From: Cryoendolithus antarcticus
Taxonomy: Eukaryota > Ascomycota > Dothideomycetes > Cladosporiales > Cladosporiaceae
Reading direction: 5' to 3'
Length of the DNA: 64,000 nt
NCBI GenBank assembly: GCA_002077065.1
Contig: NAJO01000002.1
Coordinates: 682,001-746,000, forward strand
The notes beneath the pieces are model-generated. The model did no database searches. It worked only from the letters and a program-made list of their open reading frames with translations, and was not told where the DNA came from. This document shows, piece by piece, positions 1 through 10,169 of this stretch. How positions within the stretch are numbered: position 1 is the first letter of the stretch; each line of letters opens with the position of its first letter. Both the position numbers and the translations under genes were made by a program.

Positions 1-2091
1 TGCCAGGGGTTCAAGTCGAGACGGTCGCCAGCGGCACCCTCCACGACAATGTACTCTTCTCCGGCGTCTCTGTGGTCAACTGGTCAGCCGTTGTGTGTGC
101 GTGCACATCAGATAATCAACTTACGCCGTAATGAACACAATAGCCGTAGCGGCCTGGGACGCGGCGGAAGCGGCGGCAGTTGTGTCATCAGTAGAAGATA
201 GTATCACCTTCGTGCCGTCGGAGCTTGCTTGCTTCTTGATCGCGTCGGCAGGCGCAATGAGATATGGGAAGTCAGCAGTCCCAGAACCCCAGCCCATAGC
301 CAGTGTGCCTGTGTTGCAACCTCGGTCCTTGCATGCATTGGCTCCGCTGGGATTGACAATTGCATCCTGGCCTATTAGAGCAATGCTAGCAGGCTTAGAG
401 AGCGGCAGCGCTTTGTTGCTGTTCTTGAGAAGCACGATACCGTCTCGGGCGATCTGGCGGGCGACAGTGCTGTGAGTTCCTGAAACGCTTGGCGCGCCAG
501 TGCCGCCGTTCCACGAGCTCCATGTAACCGACGGGTACCCACTATCTTGGCCGACAAAGTACCAGGAAGCTAGAATACGAGTCACCATGTCGTCGAGGCG
601 AGACTGTGGGACAGCGCCGGAGCTGATCGAGTTCAGGAGCGCTTGGCCGTAGTAGACGTTCTGACCATTCTGCGCTTCTATCAGTCTCGCGGCCCGGGCA
701 TTGTCAGACGAATGCACTCACGAAGTCAGTGCCGGGCATTGACATGTCCAAGCCGCTGTTTGCAGCAGCATTCGTTGAGTGCTGTGCGTTCCAATCGCTC
801 ATAACATAGCCTACGCGGTTGCCGTGGTCAGCACAATGGTTTTCACCACTGGATGATGTCTCTTTGTACCTTGAAAGTTGAGCTCAGACTTGAGCAGACC
901 ATTCAGTGCCTTATCATCTTCACAAGCGTAAGTTCCATTGAGCTTGTTGTAGCTGCACATAACCTGGGATTGTGGTCAGTCGACCGGCCCTCATTCACCT
1001 CGCTAGATGAAGTATTCGGGGATAAGGCAGACTCACTGACGCAACGTTGGCCTTGACAGCATCTGCAAAAGGCCACAAATAGAGCTCGTGTACTGTGCGA
1101 TCATCGATGGAGCTGCTCATGGTTTCGCGATTCTTCTCCTGCTCATTGCCAATGTAATGCTTCGCACAAGCTGCAAATTCCATCAGCATGATCTCAGCCC
1201 TCGGACCTTCACCATGGCCTACCTTGGACACCAGCAGCTTGCATGCCGCTGATCGTCTGCGCCATCGCGATACCTGTCAAGTATGGGTCGGCGGCGAATC
1301 CCTCCCAGTTACGGCCTCCAGCTGCATTCTTGCCAAGAGGACCAGCCACGGGGCCAAGCTGGACATGAACACCCACACCCTTAGCTTCGGCGCCGAGTGC
1401 GTTACCACGAGAGTAGATCAATCCAGTATCCCAGGTAGAGGCAGCCTGCACGCCAGCTGGAAATGCGGTCACACCTTGCACGTAGCGGACACTGAGCAAG
1501 TGTTAGCAATACCTACTACAATCATGCAAGATGTACAAACCCAAGGGGTCCATCTTGTAAGCACAAAGATGGGTAGCCAATCGATGAGACGGCACCAGTA
1601 TTGCCAACACATGGCCCTTTGCTCCAGCCAACACCAGTGACGATCTTGATCTTGTCGGCATTCGACAGTTTCGCCAATGCAGTTTTGGCTTTCGAATAGG
1701 CTGACGACCAGGCACCACTACCACTACCGCCGCTCGGCGTCGCACTAGCAGAGGTTGTGGTCGAGGCCCGCGTTGTGGTCGACAATGTGGTAGAGACCGG
1801 GCGGGTGGTCGTCGATGTGGACAAGGTCGTTGAGGCTGGCGCGCTGCTTGTCGTTTGGGTGGTCGTGGCTTTCGATGTCGTGGTTGAAGCTACGCGCGTT
1901 GTTGTCGCGGCTGTGGTAGATGCTGTGCCTGGTATGCATTGAGAATAGTAATCGTTCTGCTTCACACACGTGTATCCAGATACACAAGTTGTAGCTCCTG
2001 ACCAGCCTTGTCCGCCACACTGTGAATATGCAGCGCCCTGGGCCAACGCCTCGCCTGCGAACAACAGTGCAAGGACAGCAAATTGTGACAT
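1..2091 (-). CDS. Secreted GH3 beta-glucosidase with N-terminal CBM1 (3' end outside window)
   Basis: Predicted extracellular beta-glucosidase, releasing glucose from cello-oligosaccharides. The ATG at 2091 opens a signal peptide of about 17 residues ending in ALA. A cysteine-rich fungal CBM1 (about residues 19-54, core [13 protein letters not shown]) and a Thr/Ser-rich linker to about residue 130 follow. The GH3 catalytic part then runs on with [23 protein letters not shown], the nucleophile region [12 protein letters not shown], and the second GH3 domain ([15 protein letters not shown]). Exons read as 2091-1537, 1491-1223, 1170-1037, 963-870, 810-722, 669-125 and 69-1; each junction keeps frame with GT-AG ends. 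The last visible exon ([19 protein letters not shown]) is still inside GH3, so the fibronectin III-like end lies off the left edge. CBM1 placed before GH3 is a minority architecture. Family call is firm; the substrate is inferred. Confidence 0.93.
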
Positions 2092-2724
2092 GACTGCAGA
2101 AATACGAAAAGAGGCTCAAGAGATCTGCCACTACCTATCTGACGGCTAGGTCACACATATACTTATGACTTTCGAGTGCACAGACTGGTCATGCTGCCGG
2201 CCATGGCACTGTACGGCATCCGGAGCGACGGTGTGCGCCACCGTGAGATAAATAGGCGAAAGGACGCAGGGCTGTGGAGATCATCGCGGGAAATGCGCGA
2301 GGAAAGGACCAGATGATGAATGAGATAGATTGCACGCGGCTCGTGGAGTCAGATGGAGATGCTGCACAAGGTCGCGCCAAGTCAAGACGGAGGCTGATCG
2401 CTTTGGGCGCGGAGTGCAGACTTGGCGTTTGCGTAAAGATATGCGGTCATCGATGGGAAGTAGTCCTGGCGACGCAACGGAGTCTTCAAGGCGAAGCTGA
2501 GCCGGATTGCGACTTCGATCTTGTGCATTGATGAAAGAAAGATTCACAACTCTATGGTCGAGAATGCGACCTCGACATAGGCGGCATTACATAAGCGAGC
2601 CGGAATGCACCCTGACTGGACACTCGAGGCAGAGCTGTCACACATCAAAGAAGCAGATGCTCGACTAAGAGAGAGAAAAAAGCGGTCGACAGAAGTTTAG
2701 ACAGGTTGTACAGCTGCTAGTCTT
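2092..2724. other. Intergenic: GH3 promoter and dehydratase 3' side
   Basis: Upstream DNA of the minus-strand GH3 gene and downstream DNA of the minus-strand dehydratase. The short frames here have no ATG-initiated coding character, and I see no repeat or RNA gene. Confidence 0.6.
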
Positions 2725-4712
2725 TCAAGTGCCCGACGCAGGACCTGCTGCTGTCAAGAAATCAAAGTCAGCGCCTTGCTCTGCTTGATTCACTGAGCTC
2801 ATATACAGCCCCCGGTACCCTCGCATCTGGCCTCTGGCGACCCAGGCAGACCCGTCTTCTAGAGTCTCCTTCCTTCGAGCTATGCGCTTTACAATTTCCT
2901 CGTCGCTCAAGTGCACTTTCAACACGCGAGCATCTGCATCGCACTCAACGATATCTCCGTCCCGAACGATTCCCAATGGTGAGTCTGGTACAGCCGACTC
3001 TGGCGAGATATGAAGCACGATCGTGCCTCCAGCAGTGCCGGACATCCTGCCGTCCGAGATCCTGAGCATGTCCGTCACACCTTGAGCCGCGAGTTTGCGA
3101 GGTATGGGGATCATGCCCGCTTCAGGCATACCTGGGTTACCTATGGGCCCGATGCTCTGCAAGACGAGTACGCTATCCTCGTCGACCTGGAGATCTGGAC
3201 TGTCGATCCGAAGTGCCATGTCGGCTGTGTTGGAGAATACAACTGCAGCACCCTTGTGCTTCAGCAGTCGACGATCTTTTGATGCGCTAGCTTTCATGAC
3301 TGCCTTGCCAGGAGCAAGGTTGCCGCTCAGGACGATGAGTGACGATGCCGGATACAGCGGATTGTCCAATGGTCGGATGCAATTTGTAGGGTGATCTTGT
3401 GGTACTGGAACATACTTCGTCTGCGCAAGTAGCTCTCCGAGTGTCTGACCTGTCACTGTCCTTGCTTCGAGATGCAGCAGCGGCTTGACTGCATGCAAAA
3501 GCGCGGGCATGCCACCGGCATTGTGGAAGTCGGTCATGTAGTTGTCGCCACTCGGCTTGAGGTCGACTAAGAGGGGCGTTTTGCGTCCGATCTCGTCAAT
3601 AGTATCAAGTGTGATCGAGCCGGCGATAGCAGGATGCCGATTGATGATTGCCATGATGTGCACGATGGCGTTCGTCGACCCGCCAATCGCCTGTAGCACG
3701 GTGATGCCATTGATGAACGACTCTCTCGTGAGCACATCCTGCGGCTTGATCTTCTTCGTTGCAGCATTGACAGCATGTCCACCAGTCTCCTCTGCGATGC
3801 GAATACGTGCGGCACTTACGGCAGCTGCGGTCGCACCCTTCAGTGGCATCATGCCGAGGGCAGCTAGGATACACGCCATCGTACTTGCTGTGCCCATGAC
3901 GCCACATGTGCCGACAGTAGGTCCGAGTTCTTCGTTGATGGCAGAGATGTCCTCGATGTCGATCTTGCCAGCCCGGAACGCTGCCCAATTGTTGCGGCAG
4001 TCTGTGCAGGCGCCGACTCGAGTGCCTTTATGGCTTCCAGGCATCATTGGGCCAGTGACTAGGGAGATGATAGGCTTGTTCGCTGAGATGCCACCCATGA
4101 GCTGAGCAGGTGTAGTCTTGTCGCAGCCTACGTTAAGTCAGTCGCAGTCTGTCGTTGGTGAGGGGGACACTGACCTCCGATCATGACTACTGAATCGACA
4201 GGCTGGGCGTTGATCATTTCTTCCGTGTCCATACTCATAAGATTGCGTAGATACATGCTCGTAGGGCTGGCGAAGCTCTCGTGAACACTGATCGTTGGGA
4301 ACTCCATGGCAAGTCCGCCATTGAGATGGACACCTCGCTTGACAGCTTCTATGAGTTGGGGAACATTACCTTGAAAGCCGTGCTTGTCAGATACCAAGTC
4401 ACGATCTGTCGTAAAAAGGGAGCCGTTGAGAGTAGGAAGTAGAGATCGCTACATGTACTTACCGTGACAAGGATTGAAGCTCGAGTACGTGTTGATGATA
4501 CCTACAATCGGTCGTGACAACGCGTCTTCGCTGTAGCCCGCGGCCTTGATGAACACTTTTCGCAAAAAGAGCGAGAAATGCGCATCACCGTACGATGTTA
4601 GATCCTGCCGGAGGCCAGTCTGCCCCGTCGAGATGTCGTTGGCCAAGTCGTAGTCTGACTGTCCAGGCACAGCTCCGCTCGTCTGATTTGACCCTGGTGC
4701 TGCATCGCTCAT
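2725..4712 (-). CDS. IlvD/Edd-family dehydratase (sugar-acid dehydratase type)
   Basis: Fe-S dependent dehydratase that removes water from a 2,3-dihydroxy acid. Exons 4712-4463, 4369-4175 and 4127-2725 give 615 residues. The cysteine motifs expected to hold the iron-sulphur cluster are visible: INTYSSFNPCHG, MIGGCDKTTPAQL and GTCGVMGTASTMA. The internal motif HESFASPTSMYLRNLM and the lack of a clear mitochondrial presequence look more like L-arabinonate/D-xylonate/galactonate dehydratases than the mitochondrial branched-chain enzyme Ilv3. Sugar-acid catabolism is therefore favoured, but this rests on remembered family patterns. The first acceptor is a weak AAG (CTTTCAAG) that still restores the conserved reading HGNVPQLIEA. 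It lies in tandem with the GH3 gene, with no sign of co-regulation. Confidence 0.88.
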
Positions 4713-5077
4713 CGTGTCGTCGTTGTATCCGGTTCACACTTCCTGCACATTACTCACACGATGAAGAGCGGACGTCAAAGCATGGAGTTTCACGCGATAC
4801 ATGTATCCTAAGAGACTCCGAGTTTGGTGCAGATGCGGAGGGAAGGTCAGTCCGACGCAACAACAACGTCATTCGAGGGGGAGCTTTGTTCTCTCGCTTC
4901 AGAAATGTAGAGATGCTGAACTCAGTACTGTGCTGCAGTCTGATAGTAGCCGTCGCTTTCCCACGGGATCGCAATATTGAGTTGCAATGTTCACTCGGCA
5001 TGCCAACAAAAAATTCGACAGTGCATTCAGCCGCTGCCTTGAGCAATGATTGCACCCTCCGGCCGAACACCAGATTC
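4713..5077. other. Intergenic: dehydratase promoter
   Basis: Upstream region of the minus-strand dehydratase and 3' flank of the secreted-protein gene. The only frames here (such as 4750-5070 minus) lack coding character. No motif I can name. Confidence 0.5.
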
Positions 5078-6317
5078 TCAGCCTTTCAAGGTTGGGCAAC
5101 AACACGAGTCGGAGGGACTGCAATGTTTGTCTTGCGACGCTTCTTTGAGGAGATTGGGGTAGGGATGGTCGGTGTCCTGATTCGTCATACCCTTGTTGCG
5201 GAAGATGTTTACCTGTGCAATATTAGTATTGCAACAAGCCAACGAGTCTGAGCGCGTAGTACCTTTGTCACTGTTTGCAAGCCCAAGTCATCTTTGTGCT
5301 GGATCAAATACCATGCCAGAGGATTCCCGATCTGCGTCGCCAGTAAAGCTCGTCCTTCATCGGAGTCCATGTCGACGGTCGTACCAGGCCAAGGCTGTAA
5401 TGTGTTGACCCCCTTGTTCTTCAGGACTTTCATAATGGTCCCCCAGGTCGGCTGGTTCTCGATGTTGAGGAAAAGGAAATATTGAAATGGACAGGCGCTG
5501 GCCCTGGATCGGCCACATAGCTTCTTCCATTCCAAAAACAGCACGTCAGAGTAACGCGACAGGGGGACGATTTTGCCCTTGACACTGTTCTTTGCTGCTT
5601 CGTGCTGTGGCGAGTAGATGTAGTACGGCACAACAAGCCCCTTGTTGACATTGATATACTGATTGTATGTTCCCTTCGAGATCTGTAATTGTCAGCGTCG
5701 CTGACCTGCCCCAATAGTCTGAGGGGATCACGCACCGCAAAATCCTTGCTTGGCTGATCCTGCACGAGCTGTATGTTTCGATTGTTGGTGCTGTCCGTAG
5801 GATCTACTTTAAGGTCCTTCAGTACCTCGTTGATACCAGCGTAGGCCCAGTTTTCCATCTTGTCATTCGTCTCGCGCCACCCGTTGTCCTTTAGTGTAAC
5901 TGCATTCGTCCATGTGCTCTCCGAGGATAGCAAGCTCTGTGATTTCGGGTTGCGTTGCATTCGCGTAAGTGCGTTTTCCTTACTTGCCGCCATCATGTAG
6001 AGTAGATTGCAGCCTTTGCTAGCCAGGGCCTTGAGTTCACTATCTTGAATCGGACTGGGCTGCTTAAGTCCAGCTTGCCGCAGGCCGATTCTCGGCTGAT
6101 AGACGCCAAGCTGCCCGGTGCCATCATCCTCGCCGAATGCGTATTCCGCAGTCACATTCTCCACGGTACCACCAAAGCTGGAGCGCGCGGAGGGTGTTGA
6201 AGTACGAGTGTCGTAATGGCCGAGGGCACGGGCGGACGTGACGCGGATCATGGCGGAGCACAATAGAAATATGAGTAACAGGTCGGACAAACGCCATGAG
6301 CGCAGATCAGACAACAT
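5078..6317 (-). CDS. Secreted protein of unknown function
   Basis: Not recognised. The open frame extends upstream to 6530, but that first codon is TTG. The first useful ATG, at 6317, opens a good signal peptide: a charged start, the hydrophobic run LLLIFLLCSAMI and a likely cut after VTSA. Exons 6317-5736, 5682-5263 and 5212-5078 join cleanly with GT-AG introns (donors GTGCGT and GTACTA), giving 378 residues. The mature protein is mixed alpha/beta in look. Landmarks are GVYQPRIGLRQAGLKQPSP, a Trp-rich stretch around NGWRETNDKMENWAYAG, YYIYSPQHEAAKN, and PTWGTIMKVLKNKGVNTLQ. The last exon is Cys-rich (SPSDSCCCPTLKG). An extracellular or secretory-pathway role is inferred from the signal peptide only. 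Confidence 0.7.
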
Positions 6318-6903
6318 AGCAGCGGTCGAGGACGTCTTGAAGTCGTCGACACCGTACTGGGTATAGGACCTTGGCAAACTGTCTGCCGGTAATCTGCCTG
6401 AGGGCAATGGTATGAAAGTTCTGTCTTCGGTGCGGGTCGAATCAGTCTCGTCCTTTAAGCCAATGGGTGGTCGATGGCGCAGTGCAGAGAGTACGGCCGA
6501 CTCAAGTAGAGCAGCGGTGTGTTGCAGCAAACCGACATTTTTGTCGCTTGCAGTGCATGTACGGCACTCGAGCCTACGTGGAGCGTGAGACTTGTTTGCC
6601 AGACATTCGTGTAACTATCCATCGAAGACATTGGCAGTCCACGTCCACGTTTTCGATTGCTTGGATTTTCCTCGCAGCTGCTACGCCTTTTACCTTGACA
6701 GTAGAGTCCCGCTGCTGTGCCAGAAAAGGCCGGACTTTGCAAAGTCGATGTCGGGAATTCATGACTTGTTCTCATCGGCACCGCGATATGATCGTTGCTC
6801 TGCTATCGAGAGTGGTAGCAGCAAGGGCTCGCTGCAGATCTCTAGAGCGCCAAAGGTAACTTGGCTTGCGTCTATAACCGAGTCTACCAGTCCATCACGA
6901 AGC
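6318..6903. other. Intergenic between two minus-strand genes
   Basis: Promoter side of the secreted-protein gene and 3' flank of the acid-ceramidase-like gene. Overlapping frames on both strands (6467-6859 plus, 6455-6781 minus) show no recognisable protein or splice-consistent model. Confidence 0.5.
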
Positions 6904-8338
6904 TCATCTGCCATCAGTCATATGAGCCCTGATCCACTTGGCGCTCACAGGCCGTTGCCATGATCTAGCCCATGCTATCTTGCCTTCCGCTGGATCGAGT
7001 ACAGCAGCGAAGTGCGTGCACTCGTTAGTAGTTGGGTACATCTGGACCAGATCGACGATGTCGTCCACACTCGGTAGCTTCACAAAGGTAGCGTTCCGTG
7101 TCTTGGGTGTCGGGAAATGTCGCTCTCGCCGTTGCAGCAGCTTCCGGTAATTATACTCAGCGCACTGTGTCCTATCTTCGGCGTCGTCCAGGAGATCCGT
7201 GAGAGCTTGACTGACAGGTTTGGTGATCTGGTGGGAGGATGCATGCACTCTCGAGTCCGAGTCTTCGCTATCAGCGTTGGTGACAACGACAAGATCCCTG
7301 CTTACACGAACTTTGGCCGTCCTTATATCTCGCTCAATCACTGTCGTCTCCCGCCCATCAGAAACACAGAGATAGCATGGCGATGTTCGTAAGCCGTGAC
7401 ACTGATCCGACAGTGATGCAACGATCTCCTTGTAATCTGCCCGCCCACTGGTGCGATCTGTCTTGTCTTTCGCGCCGGGATTAGAGGCTCCACGCCGTGG
7501 AAGCAAGAAGCCACGTAGCACGCTACTGATGCTGCGACGAAAGCCTACCAGCACCATCGACATATGCCAGCAGTACGATAGGTTGGCTAGAAGACTGTGA
7601 GGATCGTTCCGCACGCCTCTGAAGTTCAAGCTCATGCTGAGATCCTTTCGGACTCCCGTCAAGACGCCGACGAATCCGGCATACGTGACACTGCTTGCGA
7701 TAACCTCGCCCTCAGCATGAGCTTTGTAGTCCAGCTGAACAATGACATGGCGCAAAGACGGCATTCCCCAATCTAGAGTACGGAAATGGACCATCCTGGT
7801 GGCGTTGTGATCTTCGGCAGCCTCATCATGAATCAAAGCACCACCGCTTGTACAACCCATGAGGAGATCCAAGATAACATTGAAGCATACGAGCAGGTAC
7901 ACTTCGATTCCCGTATTGCTAGAGATGCCCTGCCCTGGTCAGTGAATGCTACTGATGCGTCCACCACGGTCCTTGTACCTTCAGCTCTGCGGTCTCTTCT
8001 GCATCATAGACGCCTCGCAATAGCAGCCAGCAGATCCACTTCAACACGGCTTTCGGCACAAACGGCAGCATTGACCCTACCACGTCGTCAAACAGCTCGC
8101 GCAGGCCCAACATCTGGTCCTTGAAAGCTGCGCATACTTCGGTATATCGCTGCTGAGGTGGTAGGCTGAGGTCGATCGAGAATCTGGGTATACTCTGTGG
8201 CTCATTCGGCACTCTCTTTCTCTTCGCCCATGTGGCGTCATTGGTCAGGAAGGTCGCGTCGCTCGAAGATGCATTGGCTTGGTCCGACAGAACGAGATCT
8301 GCTGCTTGCGTGGCGCGACTGCGAGTTGTGGGGGGCAT
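6904..8338 (-). CDS. Acid ceramidase / NAAA-like amide hydrolase
   Basis: Resembles N-terminal-nucleophile amidases of the acid ceramidase and N-acylethanolamine acid amidase group, which cleave the amide bond of fatty-acyl amides. Exon 1 (8338-7979) holds the NAAA-beta-like leader: IPRFSIDLSLPPQQRYTEV, then the helical FKDQMLGLRELFDDVV. Exon 2 (7929-6904) begins GISSNTGIEVYLLV and leads to LLMGCTSGGALI, whose Cys is the expected autoprocessing point and nucleophile. RTLDWGMP and GVLTGVRKDLSMSLNFR follow, as in the family. The 49-nt intron (GTACAA...GGGCAG) was chosen because it restores ELK-GIS in frame; the apparent read-through is blocked by a stop. The protein is 461 residues. It starts MPPTTRSRATQAAD with no signal peptide, which is odd for a lysosomal-type enzyme and suggests a cytosolic or otherwise sorted protein. 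The true substrate is unknown. Confidence 0.85.
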
Positions 8339-8779
8339 TGGAAGCAGTCACAGGCTGGTGTCAATATGAATGAAGAAAAGGATGGTCAACACGAGAGGAA
8401 GAAGAGAAGAAGTAGGAAACACGAGATATCTACCGCGTCCAACAATGCGCGCTCATACCTAGGCATCAGCATGGTCGTTCTATGACTGGAACCTCATCCC
8501 GAGCAAGCTTGCACAGGAGTCTGTCCACTGCTGCGAAATTGTGGTGTAGCAGCGTCAAATGGCCGGCCTGCCGAATGTTGCATTCAGTGTCATTTACCTT
8601 GTGATGATAGAGGAAACGATAGCGAGAGCCACGCGCTTGCTCTGGCGGGAGATTCTCGCACGTTGGTCTCAAGAGAACCCGCAGGCGTACCTCCACCTAC
8701 CTACAGCTCATGAGAGTGTTTTGACAAACCTGCTACTTGCGCCTGTTCATCGGTGTGGCCATTAAGTATCACCGACATA
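8339..8779. other. Divergent promoter region
   Basis: Shared upstream DNA of the acid-ceramidase-like gene (minus) and the EthD gene (plus), about 440 nt. No distinct operator or repeat recognised. Confidence 0.5.
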
Positions 8780-9374
8780 ATGGTCCTCGAGGCCGGCTAC
8801 CCCAACACGACTGGCTTCCGAAAGGTCGTCAAGGCCACCATCCTAGTCAAGAAAAAGCCTGGCATGAGCGACGCCGACTTCATAGAGCACTACAACCACG
8901 AGCATGCCCAAATGGCAGCTCCAGTATTGCAGAAGCACAATGTGATCACCTACAGTCTCGTATGTCTCGCAGCAGTCTAGTACTTTCTCAAGGTAAGGCA
9001 GTGACTCAGAGTAGTGGCATAATAGACGTACTGCCTCCAACGAGATCGAACAATCGTTCAGGATATGTTGCACGGCAAGGCGAACATGCTTGACTATGAT
9101 GCTATATGCACTTTCGTGTTCAAAGACTATAAGGACTTTGCGCGCTTCATGTGATCTATTCCGCCCATATCGTCGTGTCCATGATGCTGACCAGATGAGG
9201 TATGATCCCGCCAGCAAAATTCTGACACCCGACCATGACAACTTCATGGTTGAGGACGAGATGAGGATGATGGTTGGCGATGAGTGCGTGCATGTTCTTC
9301 TTACGGTAAATTCATGTCGCTGACATGATGCCTGCAGATACATGGTGATCGAAGATGGCGTCAAGGTAGGCTGA
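8780..9374 (+). CDS. EthD-domain protein
   Basis: Small dimeric alpha/beta-barrel (EthD/DUF-type) protein. Exons 8780-8959, 9026-9150, 9200-9283 and 9338-9374 give 141 residues. The family signature is in exon 1: KKKPGMSDADFIEHYNHEH, with the HYNHEH cluster that faces the barrel cavity in such proteins. The later exons add MLHGKANMLDYDAICTF and DPASKILTPDHDNFMVEDE, which is the usual C-terminal half. The third intron uses GTGATC...GATGAG and the fourth GTGCGT...CCTGCAG. The ATG at 8780 is preferred over 8753, which would add nine residues absent from relatives as I remember them. Fungal EthD proteins are often linked to polyketide cyclisation or dehydration, but no biosynthetic cluster surrounds this one, so its role is open. 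Confidence 0.85.
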
Positions 9375-9413
9375 GTCTCGGCCGTGGATTCGTACAGCAT
9401 ACATGCTATCGCT

Positions 9414-10169
9414 TCACACGTATCCTTTCCTCCCGCCAGTGAAGAACATCCGCACGACGAACACCTGCAGGCATGCCATGCCCACCATCAGCCCACTCTC
9501 CATCAAGCTGAAGTTGAAGATCCTCTTCTCTGTGCTCCTGACTGTGCTGAAGTTCCGGTTCTCGCGTGTGCGGAAGTACTTCTGCTGTCGTGTCAAAGTC
9601 GAGATCTGGCCTGAGAGCCTGAGTACTGTCTCTTCCACGCCGCTCAATTGTTCTGGCGAAGCACCTGACTTCTGTGGAAGGCTTGCTCGGGGTTCGTCCT
9701 CGACCTGTGGGCTGTTAGCCGTGATCCGGACGGATGCAATCCTTTACGACTTACGGCAATCTCGAAGTCCACAACCTTGTCCGAGAACGTGGACACCGAG
9801 TTGTCGAAGCAGAACCTGTACTCCCCAGCATCGTTTGCTGTGAAAACGTAGTCTCCCTGCCTCTCCTTCTCGCCATCTAGTATGATCTTGTCCTTGCCCA
9901 CTTCCTTGCCAGGTCCATACACTGCATAATCAACTGCAGAGTCCTGATTAGTCCATGCGACCAATATGCTCTTAATCAACGCGTGACGCACCATCGAATG
10001 ACCCTCCGCTCTGGACCGCGAAGTAGAAGGCTATTTTCGATCCCGGCTTGGTCACGTACGTGTAGAAGCATTCCTTTTCGTTTGGCGCAAGCTTGTATGT
10101 GAGGGCTGTCGCGGATGTGAAGGAGAGGAGGGCGCCGATCAGGCTGAGGATCGCGATTGGCGCCAGCAT
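9414..10169 (-). CDS. emp24/gp25L/p24-family cargo receptor
   Basis: Type I membrane protein of COPII/COPI vesicles that helps sort cargo between ER and Golgi. Exons 10169-9992, 9933-9755 and 9704-9414 give 215 residues. A signal peptide (MLAPIAILSLIGALLSFTSA) is followed by the GOLD domain: LTYKLAPNEKECFYTYV at the start and AGEYRFCFDNSVSTF at the end, with its conserved cysteine pair. A membrane-proximal coiled coil comes next (RLSGQISTLTRQQKYFRTR, then ENRNFSTVRSTEKRIFNFS), followed by a transmembrane helix (MVGMACLQVFVVRMFF) and the short tail TGGRKGYV. The tail and the ENRNFSTVRSTE motif look like the yeast Erp subgroup rather than Emp24 or Erv25, but I cannot assign the exact subfamily. 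It converges on the EthD gene with only 39 nt between stops. Confidence 0.93.

Noticed and set aside
7919..7952. 34-nt intron (GTAGCATT...CTCTAG) first considered for the acid-ceramidase-like gene
   Set aside because: Too short for a typical intron. The 49-nt alternative (7930-7978) restores the family motif GISSNTGI in frame and has a CTGAC branch-like site.
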